Part shown: positions 37,095-46,467 of the stretch, one piece after another
How positions within the stretch are numbered: position 1 is the first letter of the stretch
Layout of the letters: each line of letters begins with the position of its first letter
Source of the DNA: Candidatus Omnitrophota bacterium
Lineage (GTDB): Bacteria; Ratteibacteria; UBA8468; B48-G9; JAFGKM01
Direction of reading: 5' to 3'
DNA length: 64,000 nucleotides
Assembly: GCA_023819375.1 (NCBI GenBank)
Contig: JAMWDI010000001.1
Span: forward strand, 295,685-359,684
Made by a program: the position numbers and the translations under genes
Notes under the pieces: generated by a model
Database searches by the model: none
Told to the model about the DNA's origin: nothing
What the model saw: only the letters and a program-made list of their open reading frames with translations

Positions 37095-37666
37095 TATTTT
37101 ATAATTTGTCCTATCCCTTCTCTTATATATTTTATTCCCAAAGATGCAAGAAAAAGTGAAAGAATTTTTATAATTCCCTTTATTCCAGTTTTACCAATAG
37201 CATGTGTGATTTTTTGAGAAAAAAATAGAATTATATAAGCAAAAATAATATTTAAAAACAAACATATTAAAGTTATCCCAGTCCCATAAAAATTTTTTGA
37301 AATTAAGATTGTTGTCAAAAATGCAGGTCCTGCAAGAAGTGGAATTGCAAGAGGAACAATACATAGTTCTTCGTCTTCAACTTTAAATTGACTTGTGCCT
37401 ATAAATTCAGTAATTGAAAAAATTAAAAGAATTATTCCACTTGCTATTAAGAAATCAGAAAAGGAAATTTTTAGATATTTAAATAGAAATTCTCCAAAAT
37501 AAAGAAATAATACACCAATAAAAAAACAAACAGAGATTGATATGAAAAGAATTTTATTTCTTTTTTCATCTGGAAATGAATGAGTATAACCAATATAAAA
37601 AGGAATTGTTCCGATAGGATCAAGAGTAATAAAAAGAGAAAACAATGAAGCAATAAATTTTCCCAT
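37091..37666 (-). CDS. MarC-family integral membrane protein
   Basis: 191 residues with six hydrophobic segments. LDPIGTIPFYIGYTHSFPDE at the start and VPLAIPLLAGPAFLTTILI in the middle are the family's two repeated Pro/Gly-rich motifs, with LIASGIILLIFSITEF between them. MarC proteins have no settled function; the old link to multiple antibiotic resistance is not supported. It follows the ATPase A subunit by 36 nt on the same strand and may be read from that transcript. Confidence 0.85.
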   Translation of the reverse strand: MGKFIASLFSLFITLDPIGTIPFYIGYTHSFPDEKRNKILFISISVCFFIGVLFLYFGEFLFKYLKISFSDFLIASGIILLIFSITEFIGTSQFKVEDEELCIVPLAIPLLAGPAFLTTILISKNFYGTGITLICLFLNIIFAYIILFFSQKITHAIGKTGIKGIIKILSLFLASLGIKYIREGIGQIIKY

Positions 37667-37702
37667 TTTTTCAATTTGTAAATCTTAAAAAATGTTTATT
37701 TT

Positions 37703-39436
37703 TTAAAATAAGTTCAAGATTTTCTCATGTAATTTCAGAAATTCTTCATAATTTTTTTCTGGTATATATCTCATTCTCGCAATTTCTTCTCTTACAGGAT
37801 TTTTCAATATCTCTTCAAGTGTTTTCCCCTTTTCAAGAGCACTTGATGAAACTCTATAAAATAAAATTATTGTTTTTAACATATAATATTGCTTCTTCAA
37901 TGTTGTATATGCATCCATTTCATCAAAAGCACTTTGATGTAAGAAATCTTCTCTTATAGAACGAGCAATTTCAAGAATTAATCTATCCTTTAAAGAAAGA
38001 GTCTCCATACCAACAAGACGAACAATTTCAAGTAGTTCTGCCTCTCTTTCAAGTAATGCCATTGCTTCATTTCTTATTTCCATAAAATCTTCTGCAATAT
38101 TTTCTTTAAGATACTTTTCAATATTTCTTTCATATAAAGAATAACTTGTAAGCCAGTTGATAGCAGGAAAATGTCTCTGATAAGCAAGTCTATCATCAAG
38201 TCCCCAAAAGACTTTAACAACTCTTAAGGTCATCTGTACAACTGGATCTGTTAAATCTCCACCAGGCGGACTTACAGCACCTAAAAGGGATAAAGAACCA
38301 ATTTTATTCTCTTTACCAAAACATATTACTTTCCCTGCTCTTTCATAAAAAGAAGCAACTCTTGTTCCAAGATATGCAGGATAACCTTCTTCTCCTGGCA
38401 TTTCTTCCATTCTTCCAGAAATTTCTCTTAAAGCCTCAGCCCATCTACTTGTTGAATCAGCCATCAATGCAACTGAATAACCCATATCTCTAAAGTACTC
38501 TCCAATTGTAACTCCTGTATAAATACTTGCTTCTCTTGCAGCAACTGGCATATTTGAAGTATTTGCAATTAAACATGTTCTTTCCATTAAAGGTCTTCCT
38601 GAATTTGGATCCTTCAGTTTTGGAAATTCAATCAAAACATCTGCCATTTCATTACCTCTTTCACCACAACCTATATAAACAACTATTTCACTATCAGCCC
38701 ATTTTGCAATTTGATGAAGAACTACAGTCTTACCTGACCCAAATGGGCCTGGAATACAGGCAGTTCCACCTTTAAGAATTGGAAATAAGGTATCTATTAC
38801 TCTCTGGCCTGTAACAAGAGGAGTATCTGGCTCAAGTTTTTTCTTAAATGGTCTTGGTCTTCTTACAGGCCATTTTTGCATTAAATATAAAGGAATTTCT
38901 CCATTCTCTGTTTTAACTTTCCCTATTTCTTCTTCCACTGTAAAGTTTCCTTCTTTTATTTCTACAATTTGACCTTTAATACCATATGGAACTATAATTT
39001 TATGTTCTATAAGTGGGGTCTCCTGAACAACTCCAATTACATCACCAGTTTCTACGTAATCTCCCTTTTTTACAATAGGTTTAAAATCCCATTTTATACT
39101 TCTGTCAAGTGCTGGAATATCAATTCCTCTTATTATAAAATCACTCTTTTTTTCTATTTGACTTAAAGGCCTCTGAATACCATCAAAAATATTTTTAAGC
39201 AATCCTGGACCAAGTTCTACCATTAAAGGCATTCCAGTCCCAAAAACAGGATCTCCAACTTTAAGTCCTTCTGTCTCTTCATAAACCTGTATTGAAGCAA
39301 TATCTCCCTCAAGTCGTATAATTTCACCTATAAGCCTTTCTTCTCCAACTCTAACAACATCAAACATTTTACTTTTTTTCATCCCCTCTGCTTGAACAAG
39401 TGGTCCTGAAACTTTTACTATTTTTCCTATATCCAT
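37703..39436 (-). CDS. ntpA: V/A-type ATPase catalytic subunit A
   Basis: The catalytic head subunit, 577 residues. The Walker A loop is [17 protein letters not shown] at about residue 225, preceded by the bulge domain typical of A (not B) subunits. [35 protein letters not shown] and [10 protein letters not shown] are family landmarks. It is cut from the K-E-C group at 20-23 kb and lies on the opposite strand. Subunit F is immediately upstream (1 nt gap); B and D, normally next to A, are missing and MarC follows instead. Confidence 0.96.
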   Translation of the reverse strand: MDIGKIVKVSGPLVQAEGMKKSKMFDVVRVGEERLIGEIIRLEGDIASIQVYEETEGLKVGDPVFGTGMPLMVELGPGLLKNIFDGIQRPLSQIEKKSDFIIRGIDIPALDRSIKWDFKPIVKKGDYVETGDVIGVVQETPLIEHKIIVPYGIKGQIVEIKEGNFTVEEEIGKVKTENGEIPLYLMQKWPVRRPRPFKKKLEPDTPLVTGQRVIDTLFPILKGGTACIPGPFGSGKTVVLHQIAKWADSEIVVYIGCGERGNEMADVLIEFPKLKDPNSGRPLMERTCLIANTSNMPVAAREASIYTGVTIGEYFRDMGYSVALMADSTSRWAEALREISGRMEEMPGEEGYPAYLGTRVASFYERAGKVICFGKENKIGSLSLLGAVSPPGGDLTDPVVQMTLRVVKVFWGLDDRLAYQRHFPAINWLTSYSLYERNIEKYLKENIAEDFMEIRNEAMALLEREAELLEIVRLVGMETLSLKDRLILEIARSIREDFLHQSAFDEMDAYTTLKKQYYMLKTIILFYRVSSSALEKGKTLEEILKNPVREEIARMRYIPEKNYEEFLKLHEKILNLF

Positions 39437-39437
39437 T

Positions 39438-39734
39438 TTATTCCCTCATTCCTGTTGCTTTTTTAATTAACTCTTTTATAATTTTGGACCCCTTTTTTTC
39501 CTTACTTTTTAAACTTGGAATAACAACCATTTTTTTTAAATTCACATATTTCATAAACTTATTTTCATCAAAAACTTCTTCAGTTATAAAAATACAACCA
39601 ACTTTATCCATGTCAATCTCTTTCAATATTTTTTCAGTTTCTTCAACAGAATTTGAAAAAATTGTCTCAATATTAAAAATGGAAAAAAATTCTATACTTG
39701 TCCTATCCCCTATAAAAATTATTTTTTTCTCCAT
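39438..39734 (-). CDS. ntpF: V/A-type ATPase subunit F
   Basis: A 98-residue protein on the rotor shaft. [15 protein letters not shown] is the N-terminal strand-loop-strand of subunit [12 protein letters not shown] the middle strand, and [27 protein letters not shown] the last strand and helix (read here in two pieces: [13 protein letters not shown] and [13 protein letters not shown]). The short length and position right before subunit A support the call. The tRNA-Pro gene ends 15 nt upstream on the same strand. Confidence 0.82.
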   Translation of the reverse strand: MEKKIIFIGDRTSIEFFSIFNIETIFSNSVEETEKILKEIDMDKVGCIFITEEVFDENKFMKYVNLKKMVVIPSLKSKEKKGSKIIKELIKKATGMRE

Positions 39735-39748
39735 ATAATTTTAAAAAA

Positions 39749-39824
39749 TCGGGGCGCTCGGATTTGAACCGAGGACCTCTTGGTCCCAAACCAAGCGCGC
39801 TTAACCAGACTGCGCTACGCCCCG
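39749..39824 (-). tRNA. tRNA-Pro (UGG anticodon)
   Basis: A 76-nt cloverleaf on the minus strand. The acceptor stem is CGGGGCG with CGCCCCG, the D arm is GCGC/GCGC, the anticodon stem CTTGG/CCAAG closes the loop TTTGGGA (anticodon TGG) and the T arm is CTCGG TTCGAAT CCGAG. The discriminator base is A and CCA is not encoded (T-rich sequence follows). Confidence 0.96.
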
Positions 39825-39833
39825 ATTTTAAAA

Positions 39834-39862
39834 ATTATACTTTCTTTTTTGCAATTTTTCAA
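39834..39862 (-). promoter_or_regulatory. Promoter of tRNA-Pro
   Basis: TTGAAA (39857-39862) and TATAAT (39834-39839) on the minus strand are 17 nt apart. The -10 box ends 9 nt before the mature tRNA 5' base, so the start would lie only a few nt from it. The ATPase F and A genes follow and may be read through. Confidence 0.72.
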
Positions 39863-39873
39863 CAAAAATTATA

Positions 39874-39903
39874 TTGTAAAAGCACAATCAAAAAGGGTAA
39901 AAT
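39874..39903 (+). promoter_or_regulatory. Promoter of the ABC importer operon, near leaderless
   Basis: TTGTAA (39874-39879) and TAAAAT (39898-39903) are 18 nt apart. The importer's ATG is 8 nt after the -10 box, so the transcript should begin at or next to the start codon. There is no Shine-Dalgarno site. It is back to back with the tRNA promoter. Confidence 0.5.
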
Positions 39904-39911
39904 AGAATTCT

Positions 39912-41213
39912 ATGAAAAAAAACATTTTTTTATTATTTTTATTATACAAAACTTTATTCTGTGAAAAAAATTTGGTTATTATTTCTCCTCACTGGGAAGG
40001 GGTAAAAATTGAAATAACGAGATCTTTCTGTAAATGGTATGAGAAAAATTACAAAGAAAAAGTAAAAGTAGAATGGATTGACCAAGGAGGAACAAATGAC
40101 AATTTAAAGTATGTTGAATCACTTTTCAAAAAAAGACCAAATGGAATAGGAATTGATATTTTTTTTGGAGGTGGTTTAAGTCCATATTTGAAGTTAAAAG
40201 AGAATGGATATCTAGAAAAATATAAATTACCACAAAGTGTCTTAAAAAATATACCTAAATTATGTGGTGGAATTCCAAATTATGATAATGACTTTTTCTG
40301 GTATGGAGTTGTTCTTTCAAGTTTTGGAATTCTATATAATAAAAAGGTTCTCAATTATCTAAAATTACCTATTCCATCAAGTTGGAAAGATTTAGGCAAG
40401 GGTTGTTATTTTTCTTGGATAGGTGCTGCTGATCCAAGACATAGCGGAAGTATGCATATGATGTATGAAATAATACTTCAAGCATATGGATGGGAAGAAG
40501 GATGGAATACTATTTTTTCAATTGCTGGTAATACAAAAAATTTTTCAATAAGTGCCTCAGAAGTTGCAAGACAGACTTCAACAGGTGAAGTAGCAATTTC
40601 ATTATGTATTGATTCATATGCTCTTGCTCAAATAGAAATAAATGGAATTGAAAATATGGGATTTATTTTGCCTGAAAATGAAACAGTTATAAATCCTGAT
40701 TGTATTGGAATTCTTAAAGGTGCTCCTAACATTGAAATTGCCCAAAAGTTTATTGATTTCTTATTCACAGAGGAAGGACAAATAATTTGGATACAAGAAA
40801 AAGGAAAATGGAATGGGCCAAAAGAGTATTCTTTAAATAGATTCCCAATTATGCCTTCAGTATATTATCATCCAGAAATAAAAATCAGTATAAATCCATA
40901 CAGTATCCAAAACGCAATTAAATATGATTTCCAACTTGCATCAAATAGATGGTCTATTCTTGACGATATGATTGGAAGTTTTATAATTGACTGTCATGGA
41001 TCTCTTAAAAAAGCATGGGAACTAATTTTAAAAACCCAAAATAATAACTTAAAAGAAAAATTTTGTGAATTGCCTTTTGATAAAAAAATTCAAAGATTTT
41101 TATGGGAAAATTGGAGAGATCCTATTTTTAGAAATAAACATATAAATGATTGGGTTGAATTTTCAATAAAAAAATTTAAAAATATAATTTTAGAAGGTAA
41201 ATATCTTCTTTAA
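39912..41213 (+). CDS. ABC transporter substrate-binding protein (Fe3+/spermidine-type class)
   Basis: An exported binding protein of 433 residues. MKKNIFLLFLLYKTLFC is the signal; the Cys could be lipidated, but the box is not canonical. The body has the two-lobed pattern of iron- and organophosphate-binding proteins: VEWIDQGGTNDNLKYVES, DIFFGGGLSPYLKL, SFGILYNKKVL, PIPSSWKDLG and AKPFIDFL-like AQKFIDFLFTEEGQ. The following two genes complete the importer. Iron, hexose phosphate, glycerophosphodiester and phosphonate are all possible ligands; the GDPD genes nearby favour an organophosphate. Confidence 0.78.
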   Translation: MKKNIFLLFLLYKTLFCEKNLVIISPHWEGVKIEITRSFCKWYEKNYKEKVKVEWIDQGGTNDNLKYVESLFKKRPNGIGIDIFFGGGLSPYLKLKENGYLEKYKLPQSVLKNIPKLCGGIPNYDNDFFWYGVVLSSFGILYNKKVLNYLKLPIPSSWKDLGKGCYFSWIGAADPRHSGSMHMMYEIILQAYGWEEGWNTIFSIAGNTKNFSISASEVARQTSTGEVAISLCIDSYALAQIEINGIENMGFILPENETVINPDCIGILKGAPNIEIAQKFIDFLFTEEGQIIWIQEKGKWNGPKEYSLNRFPIMPSVYYHPEIKISINPYSIQNAIKYDFQLASNRWSILDDMIGSFIIDCHGSLKKAWELILKTQNNNLKEKFCELPFDKKIQRFLWENWRDPIFRNKHINDWVEFSIKKFKNIILEGKYLL

Positions 41214-41214
41214 A

Positions 41215-42270
41215 ATGAAAAAAGAAATTCTTGCTGTTGAGAATATTGAAAAGAGTTTTGATGGAAAAGAGGTTTTAAAGAATATTAGTTTTACTGTTTA
41301 TGAAAATGAATTTTTTTTCATCCTTGGACCTTCTGGTTGTGGGAAAACTACACTTTTAAGAATTATTGCTGGCTTTACACAACCTGACAGGGGAAGAGTT
41401 ATCCTTAATAAAAAAGATATTACAAATCTTCCACCAAATAAAAGGAATATTGGCTTTGTTTTTCAAAATTTTGCTTTATGGCCGCATATGAAAGTTAAGG
41501 AAAATATTGCTTTTGGACTGGAAATAAGAAAATATCCAGGTGATTTTATAGAAAAAAAAGTAAAAGAGATCTTAGAATTAACCAAACTTAAAGATGTAGA
41601 AAATTTATACCCATCACAAATTTCAGGTGGACAGCAACAAAGAGTTTCTCTGGCAAGAGCTTTAATTACAAATCCACAAATCCTTTTACTTGATGAACCA
41701 CTAAGTAATCTTGACGCAAAATTAAGAGATGAAATGAGAAGTGAATTAAAAAGAATATTCAAAGAAACAGGAAAAACTATGATATATGTTACACACGACC
41801 AAAAAGAGGCAATGACTCTTGGAACTACAATCGCAGTAATGAAAGAAAAAGAAATCGTACAAATTGGTTCCCCGTATGAAATTTATACTTATCCCAGAAA
41901 TTTTTTTGTCGCTTCATTTGTTGGAGATATAAATTTTTTAAAGGGAAAAATTATTGAAAAAATTGGAGAAATTTTAAAAATTGAAACAGAAGAAGGATTA
42001 TTTTATGCAAAATATAAAAGACCTTTAAATTCTGAAAATATTCTATTTTGTTTTAGACCAGAAAGCATAACAAACAAAGGGGAAAATTTAATAAAAGGGA
42101 AAATGAGGGATTTTGAATTTTTGGGCAATCTTCTTAGGTTGAATATTATAACTGAAAGAGGAAATCTTTTTAAAATAGAAATTTTACCAAAAGACTTTGA
42201 AAATTATAGAAATGGAGAAGATATTGTTTTTTCTATTAAAAAAGAAGATGTAATACTTCTTGAAGAATAA
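41215..42270 (+). CDS. ABC importer ATP-binding protein
   Basis: A 351-residue ATPase of the PotA/FbpC/UgpC class. FILGPSGCGKTTLLRIIAG is Walker A, IGFVFQNFALWPHMKV the Q loop, QISGGQQQRVSLARAL the signature, ILLLDEPLSNLDAKLR Walker B with D loop, and YVTHDQKEAMTL the switch His. The C-terminal 110 residues form the TOBE-like regulatory domain (FCFRPESI). It ends one base before the permease ATG starts (overlap of A in TAATG). Confidence 0.92.
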   Translation: MKKEILAVENIEKSFDGKEVLKNISFTVYENEFFFILGPSGCGKTTLLRIIAGFTQPDRGRVILNKKDITNLPPNKRNIGFVFQNFALWPHMKVKENIAFGLEIRKYPGDFIEKKVKEILELTKLKDVENLYPSQISGGQQQRVSLARALITNPQILLLDEPLSNLDAKLRDEMRSELKRIFKETGKTMIYVTHDQKEAMTLGTTIAVMKEKEIVQIGSPYEIYTYPRNFFVASFVGDINFLKGKIIEKIGEILKIETEEGLFYAKYKRPLNSENILFCFRPESITNKGENLIKGKMRDFEFLGNLLRLNIITERGNLFKIEILPKDFENYRNGEDIVFSIKKEDVILLEE

Positions 42271-43934
42271 TGATGAGAAAAAAAATTTTATTTTTTTCAA
42301 TTCTTTTCTTTCTGATATACTTTTTCATTTATCCCATTTTTTTCATTGTTTATCAATCCTTTTTTCACCAGAATAAATTTACCTTAGAATTATTCAAAAT
42401 TGCATTAACAAATTATTCTATTAGAAAATCCATACTAAATAGCATTTTACTTGGAATAATCGTTGTTATTACTACAAGCATCATAGGTATACCACTCGCC
42501 TTTATTTTTGATAGGATTAATTTTAAAGGTAAAAGTCTTTTTAGAATTTTATTTTTGCTTCCTATGATTTCAAGTCCTTTTGTAGGTGCTATTGGAATAA
42601 AACAGGTTCTTTCAAGATTTGGCAGTTTAAATATTTTACTAATTAAACTTAATCTTATAAAAAATCCAATTTCTTTTTTTGGTTCTGGTTTTTCTGGAAT
42701 AGTTATTCTTCAAACTTTACATCTTTTTCCAATAATGTTTTTAAATATTTCATCTGCCCTTAATAATTATGATATTTCTGTAGAGGAAGCGTCATATAAT
42801 CTTGGAGCATCAAAAATTCAAACATTCTTAAGAATTACTTTTCCTCTCATTTTACCTGGTTATTTTACAGCATCTTCAATAATTTTCATATGGTCAATAA
42901 CAGATCTTGGAACACCACTTGTTTTTGAATTCAATCAACTTATTTCTGTTAAAATATTTCATATGTTAAAGGACATAAATACAAATCCTGTTGGCTATTG
43001 TCTCGTTTTTATGATATTGATTTTAACTCTTCCACTTTTTATTTTTATAAAAAGATATATTGAAAAAATCCCCTATACAACAGATAGAACAGTTTTAAGA
43101 ATAGTTGAAAAAAATTTGAAGGGTAAAAGTTTATTTTTACTTTATTTTTTCTTTTCTTTAATACTTTTTTTCAGTTTACTTCCACACTTTTCTATGATTT
43201 TATATTCCTTTTCAAAAAAATGGTTTTTCTCTATTTTACCAGAAAAATATACTCTTGAATATTACAAAATTGTCTTTTCACATAGATTAACAAAAACAGG
43301 AATATTAAACAGTTTAATATATAGTTCCTTAAGCACTACTTTTGATATATTTTTAGGCTTCTTGATAGGCTATATACTTGCAAGGTGGAAAATTAGAGGC
43401 AAAAATATCCTTGATATAATTTCAATGATGCCCCTTGTAATTCCAGGGATTGTTTTGGCCTTTGGATATGTAGTAACCTTCTCAAATACAATTTTGGACC
43501 CAAAAAACAATCCAGTATTTTTTATAATTTTGAGTTATAGTTTAAGAAGATTACCTTACATTATAAGAACAACTTATTCTTCATTTTTACAGATTTCTGA
43601 AAATTTAGAAGAAGCATCATATTCTCTTGGTGCAGACAATCTAATAACTTTTAAAAAAATAGTTTTCCCACTTGTAAGTCCTGGAATTTTCGCAGGTGGT
43701 ATTCTCGCTTTTGCTTTTTCTTTAATGGAAGTAAGTTGTAGTTTGATTCTTGCAATAAGAGAAAAATTTTATCCGATATCAAAAGTTATTTATACTCTTG
43801 CCGGAAGAGTAACTGATGGTCCTAATACTGCCTGTAGTTTAGGTGTTTTAGGAATGATAATAACAGCAATATGTCTTTTTATCTCAACAAAAATTATTAT
43901 GAAAAAAATAGGAGAATTTTTCAGGATAGGTTGA
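42270..43934 (+). CDS. ABC importer permease, fused double type
   Basis: 554 residues with about 12 membrane helices and two EAA loops: VEEASYNLGASKIQTFLRI in the first half and LEEASYSLGADNLITFKKI in the second. This is the FbpB-like single-chain permease in which two MetI domains are fused, common for iron(III), 2-aminoethylphosphonate and hexose-phosphate importers. Its TGA stop abuts the opposite-strand oxidoreductase stop with no base between. Confidence 0.9.
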   Translation: MMRKKILFFSILFFLIYFFIYPIFFIVYQSFFHQNKFTLELFKIALTNYSIRKSILNSILLGIIVVITTSIIGIPLAFIFDRINFKGKSLFRILFLLPMISSPFVGAIGIKQVLSRFGSLNILLIKLNLIKNPISFFGSGFSGIVILQTLHLFPIMFLNISSALNNYDISVEEASYNLGASKIQTFLRITFPLILPGYFTASSIIFIWSITDLGTPLVFEFNQLISVKIFHMLKDINTNPVGYCLVFMILILTLPLFIFIKRYIEKIPYTTDRTVLRIVEKNLKGKSLFLLYFFFSLILFFSLLPHFSMILYSFSKKWFFSILPEKYTLEYYKIVFSHRLTKTGILNSLIYSSLSTTFDIFLGFLIGYILARWKIRGKNILDIISMMPLVIPGIVLAFGYVVTFSNTILDPKNNPVFFIILSYSLRRLPYIIRTTYSSFLQISENLEEASYSLGADNLITFKKIVFPLVSPGIFAGGILAFAFSLMEVSCSLILAIREKFYPISKVIYTLAGRVTDGPNTACSLGVLGMIITAICLFISTKIIMKKIGEFFRIG

Positions 43935-45032
43935 TTAAGTCAAAAGGGTTCCAATAAATCTGGCAATTGAAAGGCAACAAGTTAAACCTGGGGAATCAAT
44001 ACCAATCAAATTTATAAAACCATCTATTTCTTTCTTTATTACAAAATCTTTAAATTCTTCACCCTTTTTCTGTAATTTAGGTCTTATCCCATAACTTTCA
44101 GGAACCAAATCTTCAATATCTATTTTTGGCAAAAGTTTTTTTATGCTTTCATAGAAAAAAAATTTTTTATTTTCATCAGGTTTAAATATAGAATTTTCTT
44201 TCTCATTTGGATATGGTGGATAATTTTTCTTAACATACTCAACATCAGGACCAGCCCTTAAAACCCCATCAAATCTTGGTGTTAAATGTATTCCAAGCCC
44301 TTCTTTCATTGGGACAGGATAAACCAGTAAAGGAATATTAAATCTTTTTGAAATTGTGAAATAATCACCTTTGGCCCAAAAAACATTATAATTAAAACCT
44401 AATTTTCTTGATATTTCTTCTGCATATAAACCTGCACAATTTATAACAACCTCAGAATAATATTTTCCTTTTTCTGTCTCAACAAGATAAAGAGCGTTTT
44501 TCCTCTCAATATTTATAACTTTTTCATCAAATCCAGCAATCCCACCATTATTTAAAAATTTTTCATAAAGACAATCCATTAAATAATGAACATTTAAAAT
44601 TCCTGTTGAACCAGTGTATAAAGCACAAATTCCGTCAATATCTGGACAAATTTTTTTTATTTCATTTCTTTCAATTATCCTCATCTCAGGAACTCCATTT
44701 TGCATTCCCTGTTTATATAACCGCTCTATTTCTTTTACTTCTTCTTTTTCAACTGCAACCGTCAATTTTCCTGTTTTTTTATGTATAATATTATTTTCCT
44801 TTAAAAACTCATAAAGCAATTCATTCCCTTCAACGCATAATTTCGCTTTTAAGGATTTTGGTGGATAATGAATTCCTGAATGTATAACTTCACTATTTCT
44901 TGAACTTGTCTCAAGTCCATATTTTCTATTTTTTTCAATTAAACCAACTGAATATTTTTTAGAGAGTTCATAAGAAACTGAAAGTCCAATAATTCCAGCA
45001 CCAATAACTATAACATCAAAATCTTTTTCCAT
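43935..45032 (-). CDS. FAD-dependent oxidoreductase, L-2-hydroxyglutarate dehydrogenase-like
   Basis: A DAO-family flavoenzyme of 365 residues. VIVIGAGIIGLSVSYELSKK is the FAD loop, SSRNSEVIHSGIHYPPKSLK with KLCVEGNELLYEF is the LhgO-type active-site segment, and VVINCAGLYAEEISRKLG and YPVPMKEGLGIHLTPRFDG follow. A glycerol-3-phosphate dehydrogenase-like substrate cannot be ruled out and would fit the two GDPDs upstream in the same operon (6-nt gap). It has no membrane segment. Confidence 0.78.
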   Translation of the reverse strand: MEKDFDVIVIGAGIIGLSVSYELSKKYSVGLIEKNRKYGLETSSRNSEVIHSGIHYPPKSLKAKLCVEGNELLYEFLKENNIIHKKTGKLTVAVEKEEVKEIERLYKQGMQNGVPEMRIIERNEIKKICPDIDGICALYTGSTGILNVHYLMDCLYEKFLNNGGIAGFDEKVINIERKNALYLVETEKGKYYSEVVINCAGLYAEEISRKLGFNYNVFWAKGDYFTISKRFNIPLLVYPVPMKEGLGIHLTPRFDGVLRAGPDVEYVKKNYPPYPNEKENSIFKPDENKKFFFYESIKKLLPKIDIEDLVPESYGIRPKLQKKGEEFKDFVIKKEIDGFINLIGIDSPGLTCCLSIARFIGTLLT

Positions 45033-45037
45033 TTTTA

Positions 45038-45739
45038 TTATTCCTTTATTAATGATAAACAGATATCTGGTCTATCTGTTGTTACAAATTGAACTCCATA
45101 AGAAATAACTTTTCCAATATCTTCTTTTGTATTAGGAGTCCAAGTATTAACTAAAAATCCTAAACTTATCATTTTTTTTACTATCTCATTATTCAAATAA
45201 TGAAATTCTATATCAAGTTTTCTTATCCCAAGTTTTATACATTCTTTTAAATAATCATAAGGAATAGGTCCACTTATTAAAGCAGTTGCAACAATAGGTA
45301 GTTTTTTTCTAACCTTTTTTAAATACTCAAAATTAAATGAGCCAACAAAAACATTCTCTTCCATTTTATATTTTTCTATTAGATTAACAAGTTTATTTAT
45401 TTCACACTCCTTAATTTCTATCAAAATTTTAACTTTATCACCTATCTCTTCAAAAACATCACTTAATAAAGGTATTTTTTCTCCTCTATATCCAAATTTA
45501 ATTCCAGCATCGTATTTTTCTATTTCTTTATAACTCATTTCTTTAACAAATCCTGTTCCATCAGTAGTTCTGTCAATTTTTTCATCATGTATAACAATAA
45601 GTTTTCCATCTTTTGTCTCCCTAACATCAAGTTCAATAAAATCAACTCCAATTTCAACTGCTTTTTTAAAAGATAAAATTGTATTTTCAGGATACTTACC
45701 TGCAAAGCCCCTATGTCCTACCACAATTATATTTTTCAT
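45038..45739 (-). CDS. Glycerophosphodiester phosphodiesterase
   Basis: Hydrolyses glycerophosphodiesters to glycerol-3-phosphate and an alcohol. HRGFAGKYPENT (HR and E), ELDVRETKDGKLIVIHDEKI (ExD and HD) and the late VNTWTPNTKEDI form the standard metal and catalytic set. No signal peptide, so it is cytoplasmic. It overlaps the paralogous gene upstream by 29 nt; the start must be this ATG because GHRGFAG follows it directly. The substrate is probably brought in by the adjacent importer. Confidence 0.92.
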   Translation of the reverse strand: MKNIIVVGHRGFAGKYPENTILSFKKAVEIGVDFIELDVRETKDGKLIVIHDEKIDRTTDGTGFVKEMSYKEIEKYDAGIKFGYRGEKIPLLSDVFEEIGDKVKILIEIKECEINKLVNLIEKYKMEENVFVGSFNFEYLKKVRKKLPIVATALISGPIPYDYLKECIKLGIRKLDIEFHYLNNEIVKKMISLGFLVNTWTPNTKEDIGKVISYGVQFVTTDRPDICLSLIKE

Positions 45740-46463
45740 CTTTCTCCTTTCTTAAATTCAACAGTAAATCAGGTCTATCTGTTAAAATTACATCTACTCC
45801 CATTTTTATATATTTCTCTGCCATATTTTCATCATTTGCATAAAAAACGTTAACAATTATACCATAAGAATGTGCTTTTTCAACCAAATTTTCTGTAATT
45901 TCATAAGAAGGTGTAAAAAATTGCAATCTTTCTGCTTTCCATTTTACTGTCTCTTCAATATATTCTTCTGGATTACTAAACTGCCTACTCATATTACAGA
46001 TTCTTATTTCAGGATATAATTTTCTCGCCAATTTTATTAAAGAAGATGAAATAGCAAGATATGTATTTTTAATTTTGTCTTTTTCAATTAAAATCTTTAT
46101 AACTTCTTCAACCAGTTTTTCATCTGTCCATGTGTGTAAATTTATGTCAGTATTTACCGGTATTACTTCAATTGCTTCTTCCAATGTCGGTATTTTCACT
46201 CCCCTAAATACTTTCTTTTTCTCTTTTCCTGCATTAAGTTTTTTTATTTCTTTAAGTGTTAAATCCCATATATAACCAGTTCCATCAGTGGTTCTGTCAA
46301 CTCTCTCATCATGTAAAATAACAGGCACTTTATCCTTTGAAAATTTAACATCCATCTCTATTTCATCAACACCAAGTTCAACTGCTTTCTGGAAAGACAA
46401 AACAGTATTTTCAGGATATTCCCAACTAAAACCCCTGTGTGCACATATCTTAAATTTTTTCAT
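45711..46463 (-). CDS. Glycerophosphodiester phosphodiesterase paralogue
   Basis: The sister of the preceding gene: AHRGFSWEYPENTVLSFQ, EMDVKFSKDKVPVILHDERV and DRTTDGTGYIWDLTLKEI match it closely, so a tandem duplication followed by divergence is likely. The C-terminus GIIVNVFYANDENMAEKYI and DVILTDRPDLLLNL keep the family end. All catalytic residues are present. It lies 4 nt after the interrupted hydrolase gene. Confidence 0.9.
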   Translation of the reverse strand: MKKFKICAHRGFSWEYPENTVLSFQKAVELGVDEIEMDVKFSKDKVPVILHDERVDRTTDGTGYIWDLTLKEIKKLNAGKEKKKVFRGVKIPTLEEAIEVIPVNTDINLHTWTDEKLVEEVIKILIEKDKIKNTYLAISSSLIKLARKLYPEIRICNMSRQFSNPEEYIEETVKWKAERLQFFTPSYEITENLVEKAHSYGIIVNVFYANDENMAEKYIKMGVDVILTDRPDLLLNLRKEKDEKYNCGRT

Positions 46464-46467
46464 TTTT

